Source: Epiperipatus broadwayi
Lineage: Eukaryota > Onychophora > Udeonychophora > Euonychophora > Peripatidae
Reading direction: 5' to 3'
Length of the DNA: 64,000 bases
Assembly: GCA_028023455.1 (NCBI GenBank)
Contig: JAQFVV010013336.1
Span: forward strand, 62,001 to 126,000
Every line of letters starts with the position of its first letter. The first letter of the stretch is position 1. Position numbers and translations under genes: made by a program. Under the pieces are notes generated by a model. It was not told the origin of the DNA, did no database searches, and saw nothing but the letters and a program-made list of their open reading frames with translations. Shown one piece after another: positions 46,969 to 56,525 of the stretch.

Positions 46969-47210
46969 TTATTTAAATGTCAGAATTTATATCTTCATAT
47001 GTTTGAAAAAATCAAAATTTTTCAATTGATAATTCAAGAAAAATTTTCTAGCTTTGGTGCATTACAAGATATAGTTTCAAAACAAATTCTAAAGTTATCT
47101 ATTATTATCACTACCTCTTCAAATTATGTTGTTGAAACTTCGGTTACTGGTGAAGGTAGTTGAATAAAGTTTTTCAAAATTAAAATTAATTAAAACTATC
47201 CATAATCAAG

Positions 47211-47640
47211 TAAAACTCTCTATACAGTAGTGCCACTCACAAGACAGAGTAATCAATGGATGCCAGAAGGCTTGTGCATAAAATTCCTATCTAGTGCCTA
47301 CTCATCCAATATCCTCAGACTAGTTTCTGGCTTGTGGCCTTCGTCAGTGAGGAGCCTTGGATCTGAAAGCACTGCATCTAGATCTTAGGATCTAATGCAG
47401 ACCTCCAGCAGCCACCTTTTATCTCTACTTAACTACAAAACTATGAGAATAAAATTGTAAATATTTTCAATCTAAGCTCATTAGCTTAAATAGTCCTATA
47501 GGTCTGAATTCAGTTCAAAACCCATACATTTTGATTACTCTGGCTTGCACTGAGTGGCACTACTGTATGGAGAGTTTTGCCTGTTTTAATAAGTTATGAG
47601 CAAGCATAAGAAATGGTGATCATGTGATATCTATAATCAC
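47211..47640. mobile_element. Family A ribozyme element, inverted
   Basis: A minus-strand unit from the tail block (ACTCTCTATACAGTAGTGCC) through a well-kept hammerhead and body to about 47.52 kb, then a short plus-strand piece (GATTACTCTGGCTTGCACTG to the end block GGTGATCATGTGAT). Flanks share an imperfect duplication, ATCCATAATCA and ATCTATAATCA (10 of 11). Confidence 0.7.
47310..47356 (-). ncRNA. Hammerhead ribozyme motif, family A, best stem I
   Basis: Minus strand: stem I UCCUCA with UGAGGA, six Watson-Crick pairs, where other copies have a G-U at the same place (UGGGGA), a compensatory change. Core CUGACGA (47341-47347), stem II GGC/GCC with an A-A at the base, GAAA, palindrome ACUAGU, cleavage between 47318 and 47317. 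All core bases are kept. Confidence 0.75.
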
Positions 47641-49499
47641 TAAAAAGTCAACACTATTTCATTTCCTTAACTATTCTTTCAACAGAAAATATGATTGCAA
47701 ATTCTATGAATTATGATGGCATAATTAATAGTTTTGAAGCAAAAAAGAATTTTAAAAAATGCTAATAAAGTTTTCTTGATTTTATTGCTGTAAAATATTA
47801 AATTAATTTCTTAATATAAAAATGTAAGAATATATATAAACATTTCTTCTTTTTTTTAACTTATCATGAAATGTTTGAACTTGGCCCTGCAAAAGTTCCC
47901 ATATATTCTGATCATATGATTATTAAGTGTCCAATAAAAGTAATAATCAATTCCTCTGAAATTCCGCCATTGGTTAAAAAAGATATTAATGTTTATATTA
48001 AACGAAAATTTGTAATTGTGTTTGTGTTGGATTATAAACAACTATCAATAAAATCTCCATCAATAAAATGTAAAAATTAGAAATTTCCTATGATGAAATT
48101 CAACAGTAAATCACACACTGTAACAAAAAAAAAAATGTCTTTCTTGAATCACGTATTTTTCTCTGTCTTAACATCAATTTACAAAAATACAATCATAAAA
48201 GAATCTCAAAAATAGCACTGTATAGAAAACCTCTAAAATACTACATTTTTAATATATATATATTTTTAAAAAAAAATCTGATAATGATAATATTAGAATG
48301 CCATTTCTCATCACATATTACTCTGTTGTAATAATCTCCCTCCACCTCCCTAAAACCAAATATGTTTGAAATTAATTTACATTGAAACTACTGAAATATA
48401 ATTAATATCAGTCTTAGATAGCAAGACAGAAGATACATATGCTAAGAATAAAAATTTTAAAACTTTTGAAAATTTCAAACTACTAGTTTGAATAGCAAAA
48501 GATTAGTAAAAGGCGTCTATTTCCTATAAACGAGGCTGAACTTAGACCGGAATTGTTTGATTCTACCGCAGTAACCTATTGATATGTGTGTGTGCTTATT
48601 TAGATCAAAAGAAATATATAATGATGATTATTGCAGTAAAATGCAGATTAAATGTAAACAGAGGATATGTTACTTTGTTTTTGTAATCATATATGTATGA
48701 GTGTGTGTTTGCAGTGAAATAATTGCACGTTTTTAAACAAATAAAACATAAATAAAAACTTGCTATCAAACCAATAGAGGGCAGCAATTTGTAGATTAAT
48801 GCAGAGCAAAATTTTCAGCAAAGTAATTGTTTTTAAAAAACCAAAGTTTTTGCTTAGTCTTAATACTTTTATTTGCCTCTAAAATTTATTAATATTATTT
48901 AAAAATATTTGAATCTTAAGAGATATCTCAGTTTTTTATGCAAATTATAATTGAGAGTGAGCGTATTTGTGCCTGTGAAATGATACACGCTAATATATTT
49001 ATATAAATATCTTTTATTTTGATTTATAATAAATATTAGGGTGTTTAAACTTATCAAAATTAAATATTTCCGTTTGAAATAAATTAATAAACATACTACA
49101 AAGCATTTTTATTTCACGATTAATTGTCTTCTAAATGTTAATTTTCTTGAATGTAAGTTTAGCTGTTTTGAAATTTCTATATCTATGTAAATATGATGAA
49201 ACCAGAAAAAGTGTTATTGCTATACGATGGAAAATGTGATGCATTTGAAATGAAAACTGGTGTTCAATAAAAAAGTGTACTTTGTTTTGATTTTTATTTC
49301 AGTGATTTTTGGAAACGTTTCTAAATAGCTCAATGAACAAGGGATCGATATGTTATATAAGTAATTACAAGAAGCAAGAATTTCATTTTTTTTGGCTTCT
49401 GGATTTACACTATACTGAAAATTAGGCTATCCGTGCCATTTCAAAAAACCATCCATAGAATGTATTTCATATTTTGAATGTGACATTTAAAGGCTTTAG
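47641..49499. other. AT-rich sequence, nothing recognised
   Basis: Several 60-70 codon frames on both strands have no motif. No repeats or pairing stand out. Confidence 0.4.
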
Positions 49500-49830
49500 T
49501 TTAATAATTAATGTTCAAAAATGCAAGTTCTTTATCAGCCAATGAGGGAAGAAAAATCCTCACCAACTTTCTAGCTTGGATGGTTATCAACTTGAAAATG
49601 TAAATCAATTCAAATATCTTGAGAAGATTTTATAAGATAGATGGGTGGATTTAGATTTTGAGAAGCGACCCACATTTCAATGAGCTGTTGTTTAATGAGT
49701 TTAAAAAATATGGTATTCACAAGCAAGTAACTACTGCAACAAAGATAGCTGTATATAGAATTGTTATTCTATTTAATTTATCATATGGAAATAAAACACA
49801 GTCAATATAGATTAAAAAATCCCATTTAAA
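49500..49830 (+). mobile_element. Decayed LINE fragment (reverse transcriptase C-terminal side)
   Basis: Plus-strand frames read SSLDGYQLENVNQFKYLEKI and, after breaks, FEKR, NKDSCI-like and NCYSI-type pieces. This matches the DGxxLENVxxFKYLGSxIsxDgxxxxEIxxRI pattern that follows the thumb of non-LTR reverse transcriptases, of the type seen decayed at 9.2-11.1 kb, not the RTE family. Too damaged to bound exactly. Confidence 0.5.
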
Positions 49831-50189
49831 GATGCTCTAAAAAATTCTAAACATAGACTCATAAAACTAAGCAACATGTTCTTCAGCTGATTAAATCCAC
49901 TTGTATTTTTGAATTGCACCTGTTAAACAAATGAGCAATAAAAGATTTCCTAAAAACGTATTTTACAGTGAACATGAGGCTGATTTTCATAGTATACACA
50001 GGACCCATTTCATTATAAAGATTTATCTCAGGCACTTTAAAGAAGTGCATTATTGATTATTTTCATAAGAGAATATATGGCTAACATTAGAATATAATAA
50101 AGAAATAATATAATTAGACAAGGTGTTAAGCCAGAATCACAAAATAAATAGAATAGTGAATCAGCAGGTTTTATATAGTGGTATGAGAT

Positions 50190-50560
50190 AGTTGAAGGGT
50201 GCTTGAAAGTCTGAGTTCAAATTCCCTATATTTACAATTAGGCTACAGGTGTGTGAAGAGTGTCTGTATTTCAAATATTTACACATTAAGCCTGAATCCT
50301 GCCCATCCCTCTTCTATGTATTTAAATGGATAAGGTCCTATAAATGAGGGGTCAGAATGACTTGAGGTCAACATGGGCATGGCAATAATATTGGCATCAG
50401 CATGGGTTTGGGCTTTCCATCATCAGATTTTCAATGGTATGGATGGCTGAAGAGTTGGAGGTTGGAGTGAATTGAAGCCTGTCCATTAAAGTATGAAGAT
50501 TTTGATATCTTAATATAAACTGAGCACTGACTATAACAAACATTCTTACTATTATTAAAA
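50190..50560 (+). mobile_element. Family D-like SINE fragment without ribozyme
   Basis: Opens with the GTTGAAGGGTGCTTGAAAG and GAGTTCAAATTCCC blocks seen, inverted, at 36.87 kb, and ends with the CCATTAAAGTATGAAGATTT and TTAATATAAACTGAGCACTG blocks seen in the other family D copies. A second B-box-like fragment (GAAAGTCTGAGTTCCAATCC) is at 50.75 kb. The hammerhead part is replaced by unrelated sequence of about 250 bases. Confidence 0.5.
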
Positions 50561-50939
50561 CACTTTGTACTAATTTTTTTTATCTAGGAAGATGCAAGGC
50601 CAAATATTAATATGAACTCATCATCAATGGTAATATCTACATATGTTGACAACTATGGAACACCTCAAGTGCCAGATATATTTTCCACAAAGTGAGGGAC
50701 ATGATAAAATTATTTCAGTTTAACATTGAGAGTATATCAAAGGTTATGTGAAAGTCTGAGTTCCAATCCCTTATATTACGTTATATATGTGCAGGGTGTG
50801 TAAACCTGTACAGTGTATTAATTTACAAAATCAAACTTGTAGATTTTCTACAAAGTAATTCTTTAGTACATCAATGATGTAATTCCATATCAGGAAATTC
50901 GGATTCTGATAATGTGCAACTTCTTAAATTCCTGGATTT

Positions 50940-51720
50940 TTACATCGATTCCTAATAAATGTATTCTAAACATGGTATGTCTACCTTTGTTTCAAATCTT
51001 CATGTAAATCAAACAACTTCTACTGAAAATAGTTCAAATGAAATTACAATTACCATTTGGAAAGATTATGGAAGCAATATTTACAACCCTCCAATAACAA
51101 ACTCGCTCTTCATTCCTCTTCCAGATCCTCATGTCTTTTACATTTAATATATTTCAATTCTCATATTAGCTTTTGAGATATCCAAATGAGGATGAAGCAG
51201 GTGGGCAACTTTGAACGGATACACAAAGCCAAGTAAAAAAAAATCTATTCAGGAAGATCGGAAACAGACACTATCCCTGATTTATATTTTAATCCTAAAA
51301 TGCTTCACCACTACCTACTGGTTTTCTGATACTGAATTGTTTTCCCAATAGCCAACATAAACCAAGTTTCCTGTTCTGATATGGAATTTAAGCAAAGCCA
51401 ATTGGAATGGATATAATGAATATCTCAAATGAAAAATGAAGACAATCGCTCAATTTCCTCTTCCTATGACAAGTTTAACTAGCATTACAGCAGTAACTAA
51501 AAGGCCTCTCCCTCAAAAGTAATTGAAAAACAATTAATTCCAGGTTGAGATAAAAAATAGCAGATTCTTTATTGCCAATATCTGTCTACTAAAGATCCAA
51601 AATTTGCTGACAAATTTATTAAATCACTGAATAATACTTAAAAAAAAAAGTAGATAGACTATGAACTATAATATTTTATAAGATCTAATTAAACTGCTTT
51701 TTTTATTATATATAAGCTTG
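50940..51720 (+). mobile_element. Decayed Jockey-type LINE, endonuclease region
   Basis: Frames read TIWKDYGSNIYNPPITNSLF, resembling the start of the endonuclease substrate loop, then PNEDEAGGQL, where the family has DENGEQL after GDFNxHHxxWG, then PNSQHKPSFLF (family: FPHSQHRPVxI), and AKPIGMDIMNIS beside NLSKANWNGYNEYL (family: WNFxKAxWxxY). All are broken by stops. Together with the reverse transcriptase remnant at 53.9-54.6 kb, on the same strand, this is probably one old element opened up by later insertions (52.0-53.2 and 54.3-54.5 kb). Confidence 0.6.
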
Positions 51721-52019
51721 GTTGCTGTAAAAGAACCTAAAAAAATTAATATTGTCACTGCTAACGAGATCGCTAATCTTAGATATTACACTTCTAAATC
51801 GAATTGGTATAACAAAAAAAAAGTAGCATTAGTGCAGAAATGCAAGCTTCTCTTTCATAAATATCAATCTAATAAAATCCAACAGATATTAGCCAACTTG
51901 CTCTTGATTTTGTTTTCTGAAAAATTTAGAATCTCAAGTCAAAGCTCAATTAGCAAAATGTTTGCAATCTTATTCACGTAAAAACTATTCCAAAAATTTA
52001 GCACAGAAGCTAAACTATA

Positions 52020-52262
52020 GTATCACATGATTACCATCTCTTATGCTAGCACATAACTTATTAAACAGGCAAAACTCTCCATAGAGTAGTGCCACCCTGT
52101 GCCAACCAGAGTAATCAATGGATGCCAGAAGGCTCCTCACTGATGAAGGCCACAAGCCAGAAATGGATGAGTAGGCACTAGATGGGGATTTTATGCACAA
52201 GCCTTCTGGCATCCATTGATTACTCTGTTTGGTACAGGGTGGCACTACTGTATGGAGAGATT
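52020..52262. mobile_element. Family A ribozyme element, short inverted copy
   Basis: Minus-strand tail region, then a plus-strand segment from a truncated hammerhead (CUGAUGA to GAAA kept, GUC lost) to the tail. Flanks carry an imperfect 11-base duplication, AAACTATAGTA and AAACTATGGTA. The 76-codon frame across it is a by-product of the palindrome. Confidence 0.7.
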
Positions 52263-52339
52263 TGCCTTTTCAAAACTATGGTAGTTGTAAAATTAAATAA
52301 ACCTAATAATGGTACAAAAAAATATCACCCAATATCATT

Positions 52340-52610
52340 ATTATATGATCTCTAAAAATAGAAAAAGTTCAAAGGGAAGTAGGAAAACATGCATTGGATG
52401 CAGATGTATGGACAGCAAGAGAGGCAATTCAAGGAGAAATGGGATGGTCAAGTTTTCATATGAGAAATGCAAAAAGTAAAATGTAAATGTTTGGTAGATT
52501 GCAGTTTATGGATAATAAAAGAATAGCCAAAATAGTATTTAATTGGGTTATGAGTAAAAGGCAGGTAACAAGATGGGTGAGAAAGGTAATGCGGTATGCA
52601 AAAGATTCTG
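52340..52610 (+). mobile_element. Fragment of the second LINE type, plus strand
   Basis: Frames read GKHALDADVWTAREAIQGEM and GWSSFHMRNAKSKM, then FGRLQFMDNKRIAKIVFNWV and RWVRKVMRYAKDS. The second part is parallel to the minus-strand element at 21.9-22.05 kb and the first gives extra upstream sequence missing there. Continues directly into the C-depleted tract. Confidence 0.6.
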
Positions 52611-53225
52611 AAAAAATAAATAAATATATATAAATAAAAAAAAAAAAAAAATAATTTTATAAAAAAATTTTTTTGGTGTTGGGATAGGGAAAAAAAAAAA
52701 AAAAAAAAAAAAATAATAAAAAAAAAAAAGGAGTGGAGAGAGGAAGAAATAAAGAGAGAGAAAAAATATATATATATAAAAAAAAAAAAAAATTAGAAGA
52801 AGTTAATATATTATAATATAAAAAAATGATTTTTTTATTTATGACCGAACAGAAGTTTTGTTACAAAGAAAAATATTGTAAAAAAAAAAAAAATGGGTGA
52901 TTTTTTTTTTTAATTTTTTAAAGGAGGAAAAAAAAATTATAAGTATTTTTTTATTGAATGTAAATGGTTGAAAAAAAAAAGGGTACATATAATGAAGTTA
53001 TGGAAGAAAAAAAAAAAAAAAAAGGATATTAAAAGAAAGGATTTTTTTGTTTTTTGTGTTGGGTTGGGGAAAAGATAAAGGAGATTTAAAAAAAAAAGAT
53101 TAGGAAGAGAAAAAATATATTGTGGGGAAGGGGGGGGGGAGAGGAGGGAAAAAAGTGGGGGGGGGGGGGAAAAAAAGAGAGAAAAAATTTTTTGGGGAGA
53201 GTTGTGGTGATATTTTCTTCTTTTT
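52611..53225 (+). other. C-depleted low-complexity tract within a LINE copy
   Basis: By eye only five Cs occur in the 580 bases from 52621 to 53200, while G is common. Long A, T and G runs fill it, but short pieces still line up in order with the LINE at 21.15-21.85 kb: AATGGGTGATTT, GGGTACATATAATGAAGTTA (there GGGTACAAATAATGAAGTTA), TTGGGGAAAAGATAAAGGAG (there TTGGGAAAAGATAAGGGGGA). So it is a real LINE copy whose bases have been blurred into homopolymers. Either a poor consensus in a hard-to-assemble region or a strand-biased mutation process. The 104-codon frame on the minus strand is an artefact of this composition. Confidence 0.6.
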
Positions 53226-53309
53226 TTCCCCACAACACCACCCCACCCCACCCAATGATTTTATTATAAAAAAAAGCTGCTGCGAATAAGTTTTATTTTA
53301 AAAAAAAAA

Positions 53310-53940
53310 AAATGTTTTCCAAATAAATTAAAAACTATTGTTACTTTTACTGATTTGAGCTTTTGTTTGGAAAAATGATTTCCTAAAAGTTTTAAGAAAA
53401 GGCAATAGTTAATATTCAAAACTTTTATATTACACTAAGCACACATACTTACACAACAGAGCAAAACAAAATAACAAATACAATTCGATCTTCCTTGATC
53501 AAGAGCTTGCTATACTTAGATCCCTACTAATGTGATAGAAAATAATAACACAAAGAGGCATGGATAATTAATTGCAAAGGATTCAAATGCAATCAAAAGA
53601 AAAGATTCATGCGTTCCATTGTTGAAAAAATAGGATATTTAAATGACTCATTTACATAATAAATTATGTCATATACAGGCATAATTTTCAATGACTAAAC
53701 AAAATGCACCATGATTCTGGTGGTGGTCTGCCAAAAGTATGCTTAGGGCAATATAAAAGTTTGAATATTAACTATGACCTTTTTTTAACACTGTTATAAC
53801 AAGTTTATAATAATTACAATGAATAAAGCAAAGAGAAACAGATGTCATTTAGAATTTCTAAAAGTTCCTAAAAATCTTAAATGTTTGAAATCATTAATTT
53901 AGTTGATTAAATGTTCTTCTATAGAAAAATTCAAGTAATA
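53310..53940. other. AT-rich sequence, nothing recognised
   Basis: May include further decayed parts of the Jockey-type LINE but I cannot show it. Confidence 0.35.
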
Positions 53941-54263
53941 ACAAAAACAATATGGTTCAGTTCTCTCATTTAATGTAATATATTTTCAGCAGTGATCTTC
54001 CAAATACAAAATACAGAAAAATTGTCAACACTGATGACAATATTTTGATTTCAAAAAGAGATCCTTCCCAGAAATAGAGAAGTCTCACAATAAGAATATA
54101 AAAATTTTAGGAAATCTTTATCAAAGATTGGGGTCCTTCTGCTCATCCAGTATATTTAACGTTTTATCTAAAAACAGAATAAATATCTTGTAATTTGGCA
54201 TAATCTATTATAACCACATTAAAATACAGTCCTACCCATGCTACTTAGGATTAATATTTGATC

Positions 54264-54462
54264 ATAATCATATATATTGCTTATAACACCTTTTCCATAT
54301 ACACTTTAATGCAACAATTTTTCTTAAAAAGCAGAGAAAAAGATAGAGCTCTGATGACGACTGCTGGACAGTCGAAACTGTAAGGAAAATAAAGGTTTTA
54401 AAAAAAATTGTTGCATTAAAGTGTATATGGAAAAAGGGTTATAAGCAATATATATGATTATA
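54264..54462. mobile_element. Family C inverted-repeat element
   Basis: Arms of about 60 bases (starting ATAATCATATATATTGC, holding CATATACACTTTAATGCAAC) are near-perfect inverse copies around a centre with a hammerhead-like motif. Arms are much better conserved than the LINE it sits in, so it is a younger insertion. Small frames crossing it are not genes. Confidence 0.7.
54343..54385 (+). ncRNA. Hammerhead-like motif, family C
   Basis: CUGAUGA (54351-54357), one extra C, five-pair stem II GACUG with CAGUC (loop CUGGA), GAAA (54374-54377), then ACUGU and A as possible cleavage base. Stem I: only two pairs. Core complete; the unpaired base next to stem II and the weak stem I lower confidence. 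Confidence 0.5.
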
Positions 54463-54560
54463 TGAAGATCTGCAAAGAAAGTGAAAGAGAAGAATAAGAG
54501 AATGTACTTCTGATATTTGATCATAACCTAACATTTTTCTCATTTACCTAAAGCTGAAAC

Positions 54561-55395
54561 TAAAATAATTCCCATGAATATATTTGAGAACTATCTAAAT
54601 ACCACTGGTGAATACTTTTGTCCCAAAGGGTTTGCACTAAGCTTCTGGATACTCTTTTTTTTTTACCATGAAAAATGTTAAGAAATACAACTAATAGATA
54701 CAAGTTTACTTTACAGTGATGTATTATTTTTCCATATATTCGTCCAAATATCAAAACATATGTTGCCTGTTTAAAAAATTAAAATATAATTTCACTACTT
54801 AAAGCTTCTCTCAATCAAGATTTCCCTTTATGGAAATTCAATCAAGAATTTACAACTCAAGAATTATGGCATTAAGAATGAACTTCTTGTGAGGTTCCAA
54901 ACATTTATTTTTTTTTCAGATCCAACAGTAAAGTCAACTGAAATTGATTTCCTAGACATTATTAAAGTCTCCTCAACAGATTCAGGGCAACTCATAACTA
55001 CTGCACTATTTGCTTCGTAAATGGAATTTAATAGCCAATGACCTGTCAAATCTATAGCTATAGTGACAATGGAAGGACTTTACAGTAAAGCCATTACTGA
55101 TTCTATCTCCTGGTTGGAAGTTAGCAACATGAATACTTAATATCATATAATCTCTCAAGCAGCTAATCATGTAATTATTTTTGCAACTGATATTTTATCA
55201 CTTTGTGCTCTAAAATAAGAACTTTTGCAGTATATTATTTTCATATATAAGCGTAAAATGTTAGATATTCTTCTAAAATATATCTCAACCTTTTTAAAAT
55301 ATTTATATTCCTATATGAAAAAGATATAAATATATCTATGGATAATATATGCACAAATATATAGCTGTATTACAAATATATATATATATATATAC
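54561..55395. other. AT-rich sequence with a possible minus-strand exon-like frame
   Basis: The minus strand at 54864-55049 reads MTGHWLLNSIYEANSAVVMS onward with PESVEETLIMSRKSI and SVDFTVGSEKKIN; its residue mix is more protein-like than chance and an acceptor-like CTATAG precedes it near 55.06 kb. Another frame at 54560-54754 contains HQWYLDSSQIYSWEL. I recognise no family and see no donor that fits, so I leave both as unexplained; remains of a mobile element are as likely as host exons. Confidence 0.3.
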
Positions 55396-55398
55396 ATC

Positions 55399-55912
55399 TT
55401 TATCCTCTGTACATATTAATGGTGATTTCAGATTATTTAGTGGTATACGTAAATTAAAACACTAGACAAAATTCACCTTATAATTTCAAAATTAAGTCAA
55501 AAACTAAGCTAATATAACAAGAGAGCTTAAAGACAGAGTGGTACTATAGTACTTTTCATAGTTTTTGATGTCACATAATTTAACGGGAGATAGTTGCTTC
55601 CATTTCAATTATATATATTAAAAATGTTAATTTATTTATTACATTTATAAATACTACTACTTCATTTAATATTCAGCAGTTGTTAAGATTCATTCTTCAC
55701 CCCCTGTAGATATTAACAGTAATTTCAGATTATAAAAACACTAGACAAAATTCACTCTATAATTTCAAAACTAAGTCAAAAACTGAGCTTACATAACAGC
55801 AGAATTTAAAGAGAGAGTGGTACCATTCCGTCCTTCATTGTTTTTGACCTCACATAACTCAGTGGGTGGTAGTTACTTCCGTTTCAATTACAGATATTAA
55901 AAATGTTGTGAT
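55399..55912. repeat. Two direct copies of a 220-235 bp repeat
   Basis: Copies at about 55399-55635 and 55692-55912 share AAACACTAGACAAAATTCAC, AAGTCAAAAACT, GAGTGGTAC and TTTCAATTA blocks in the same order, with about one change in eight. No target duplication or coding content. A SINE-like or satellite origin is possible. Confidence 0.75.
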
Positions 55913-55913
55913 T

Positions 55914-55914
55914 A

Positions 55915-55980
<66 letters not shown>

Positions 55981-55982
55981 TA
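55914..55982. repeat. ATT microsatellite passing into TA repeats
   Basis: About seventeen ATT units, then a short run of TA. It directly follows the second copy of the repeat above. Confidence 0.9.
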
Positions 55983-56054
55983 ATAATGAGTTACAAAAAA
56001 AATCAAGTCAGGTGTCACATGATCTAATTTAATAAGCCTGTATTATAAATGTTA

Positions 56055-56092
56055 CCACCTCACTGACGATGCCAGTAGCACTGGTCTGGGGT
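56055..56092 (+). ncRNA. Hammerhead ribozyme motif, family B (first copy, damaged)
   Basis: CUGACGA (56063-56069) and a three-pair stem II UGC/GCA with loop CAGUA are intact and lack the mismatch seen in family A, but the GAAAC segment is deleted, so this copy cannot cleave. Stem I ACCUCA with UGGGGU is kept. Confidence 0.6.
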
Positions 56093-56428
56093 TGGCTATA
56101 TTCTCAAAGCTTGTTAAGGACTAATTTTGCAAGCTCTATATATAACATTTGAAAATACAAGCTTATTAAATTAGGTCATGTGACATCTGACTTGATTTTT
56201 TTGTAATTTTATTTTTTGTTATTAAGGCTTTGGTGATTTTATATTGTTAAAGCTATTAATATATGCTGCATCTGAACTTAATTCAGTCCCATATGGCTAT
56301 TTAAGTTAGATAGCTGGATTGGAAGACATGGATGTTTGAAAATTTCAGATTTTCTACTTAATAGTTATCCATTAGATAAAGTGCTGGGCTTATCCTGGTA
56401 TTTTTAATCTAATGCTTGAATATCCTAG

Positions 56429-56470
56429 CACCTCACTGATGACGCCAGTAGCAGAAACCGGTCTGGGGTT
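56429..56470 (+). ncRNA. Hammerhead ribozyme motif, family B (second copy)
   Basis: Stem I ACCUCA with UGGGGU (six pairs, one G-U), core CUGAUGA (56436-56442), stem II GC/GC with loop CAGUA and a C-A mismatch at its base, GAAA, palindrome ACCGGU, and cleavage after C56463. The first copy has U-A at the mismatched place, so the change is likely CpG decay in this copy. Confidence 0.7.
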
Positions 56471-56525
56471 GGGGATAGTCTCAAAGCTTGTTAAGAGCTT
56501 ACTTTGCGAGCTCTATATATAATAA

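Larger units (their letters stand above)
53945..54560 (+). mobile_element. Decayed Jockey-type LINE, reverse transcriptase region
   Basis: Begins with the QFSSLI-type remains of GSVLSPLLFNI, then FDFKKRSFPEIEKSHNKNIK, parallel to the clearer copy at 63.7 kb. Further on, LGLIFDHN appears where the family has YLGVTLDRTL; the family C element (54264-54462) is inserted right there, and the LIFDHNLTFFS motif recurs after it near 54.52 kb. Confidence 0.6.
56000..56525 (+). mobile_element. Family B ribozyme element, direct dimer
   Basis: Two hammerhead regions lie head to tail; the cleavage positions are 377 bases apart, giving the monomer length. The left edge (AATCAAGTCAGGTGTCACAT) is the inverse of the block at 56.17-56.20 kb, so an inverted end is attached, as in family A. 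The monomer body contains CTTAATTCAGTCCCATATGG, which corresponds to GAACTGAGTTCAGACCCATATG in family A: the two families are related and differ mainly around the ribozyme. The inserted copy at 1.8 kb shares the tail block. Confidence 0.75.

Noticed and set aside
52937-53251. 104-codon minus-strand frame rich in F, P and S
   Set aside because: Produced by homopolymers in the C-depleted tract.
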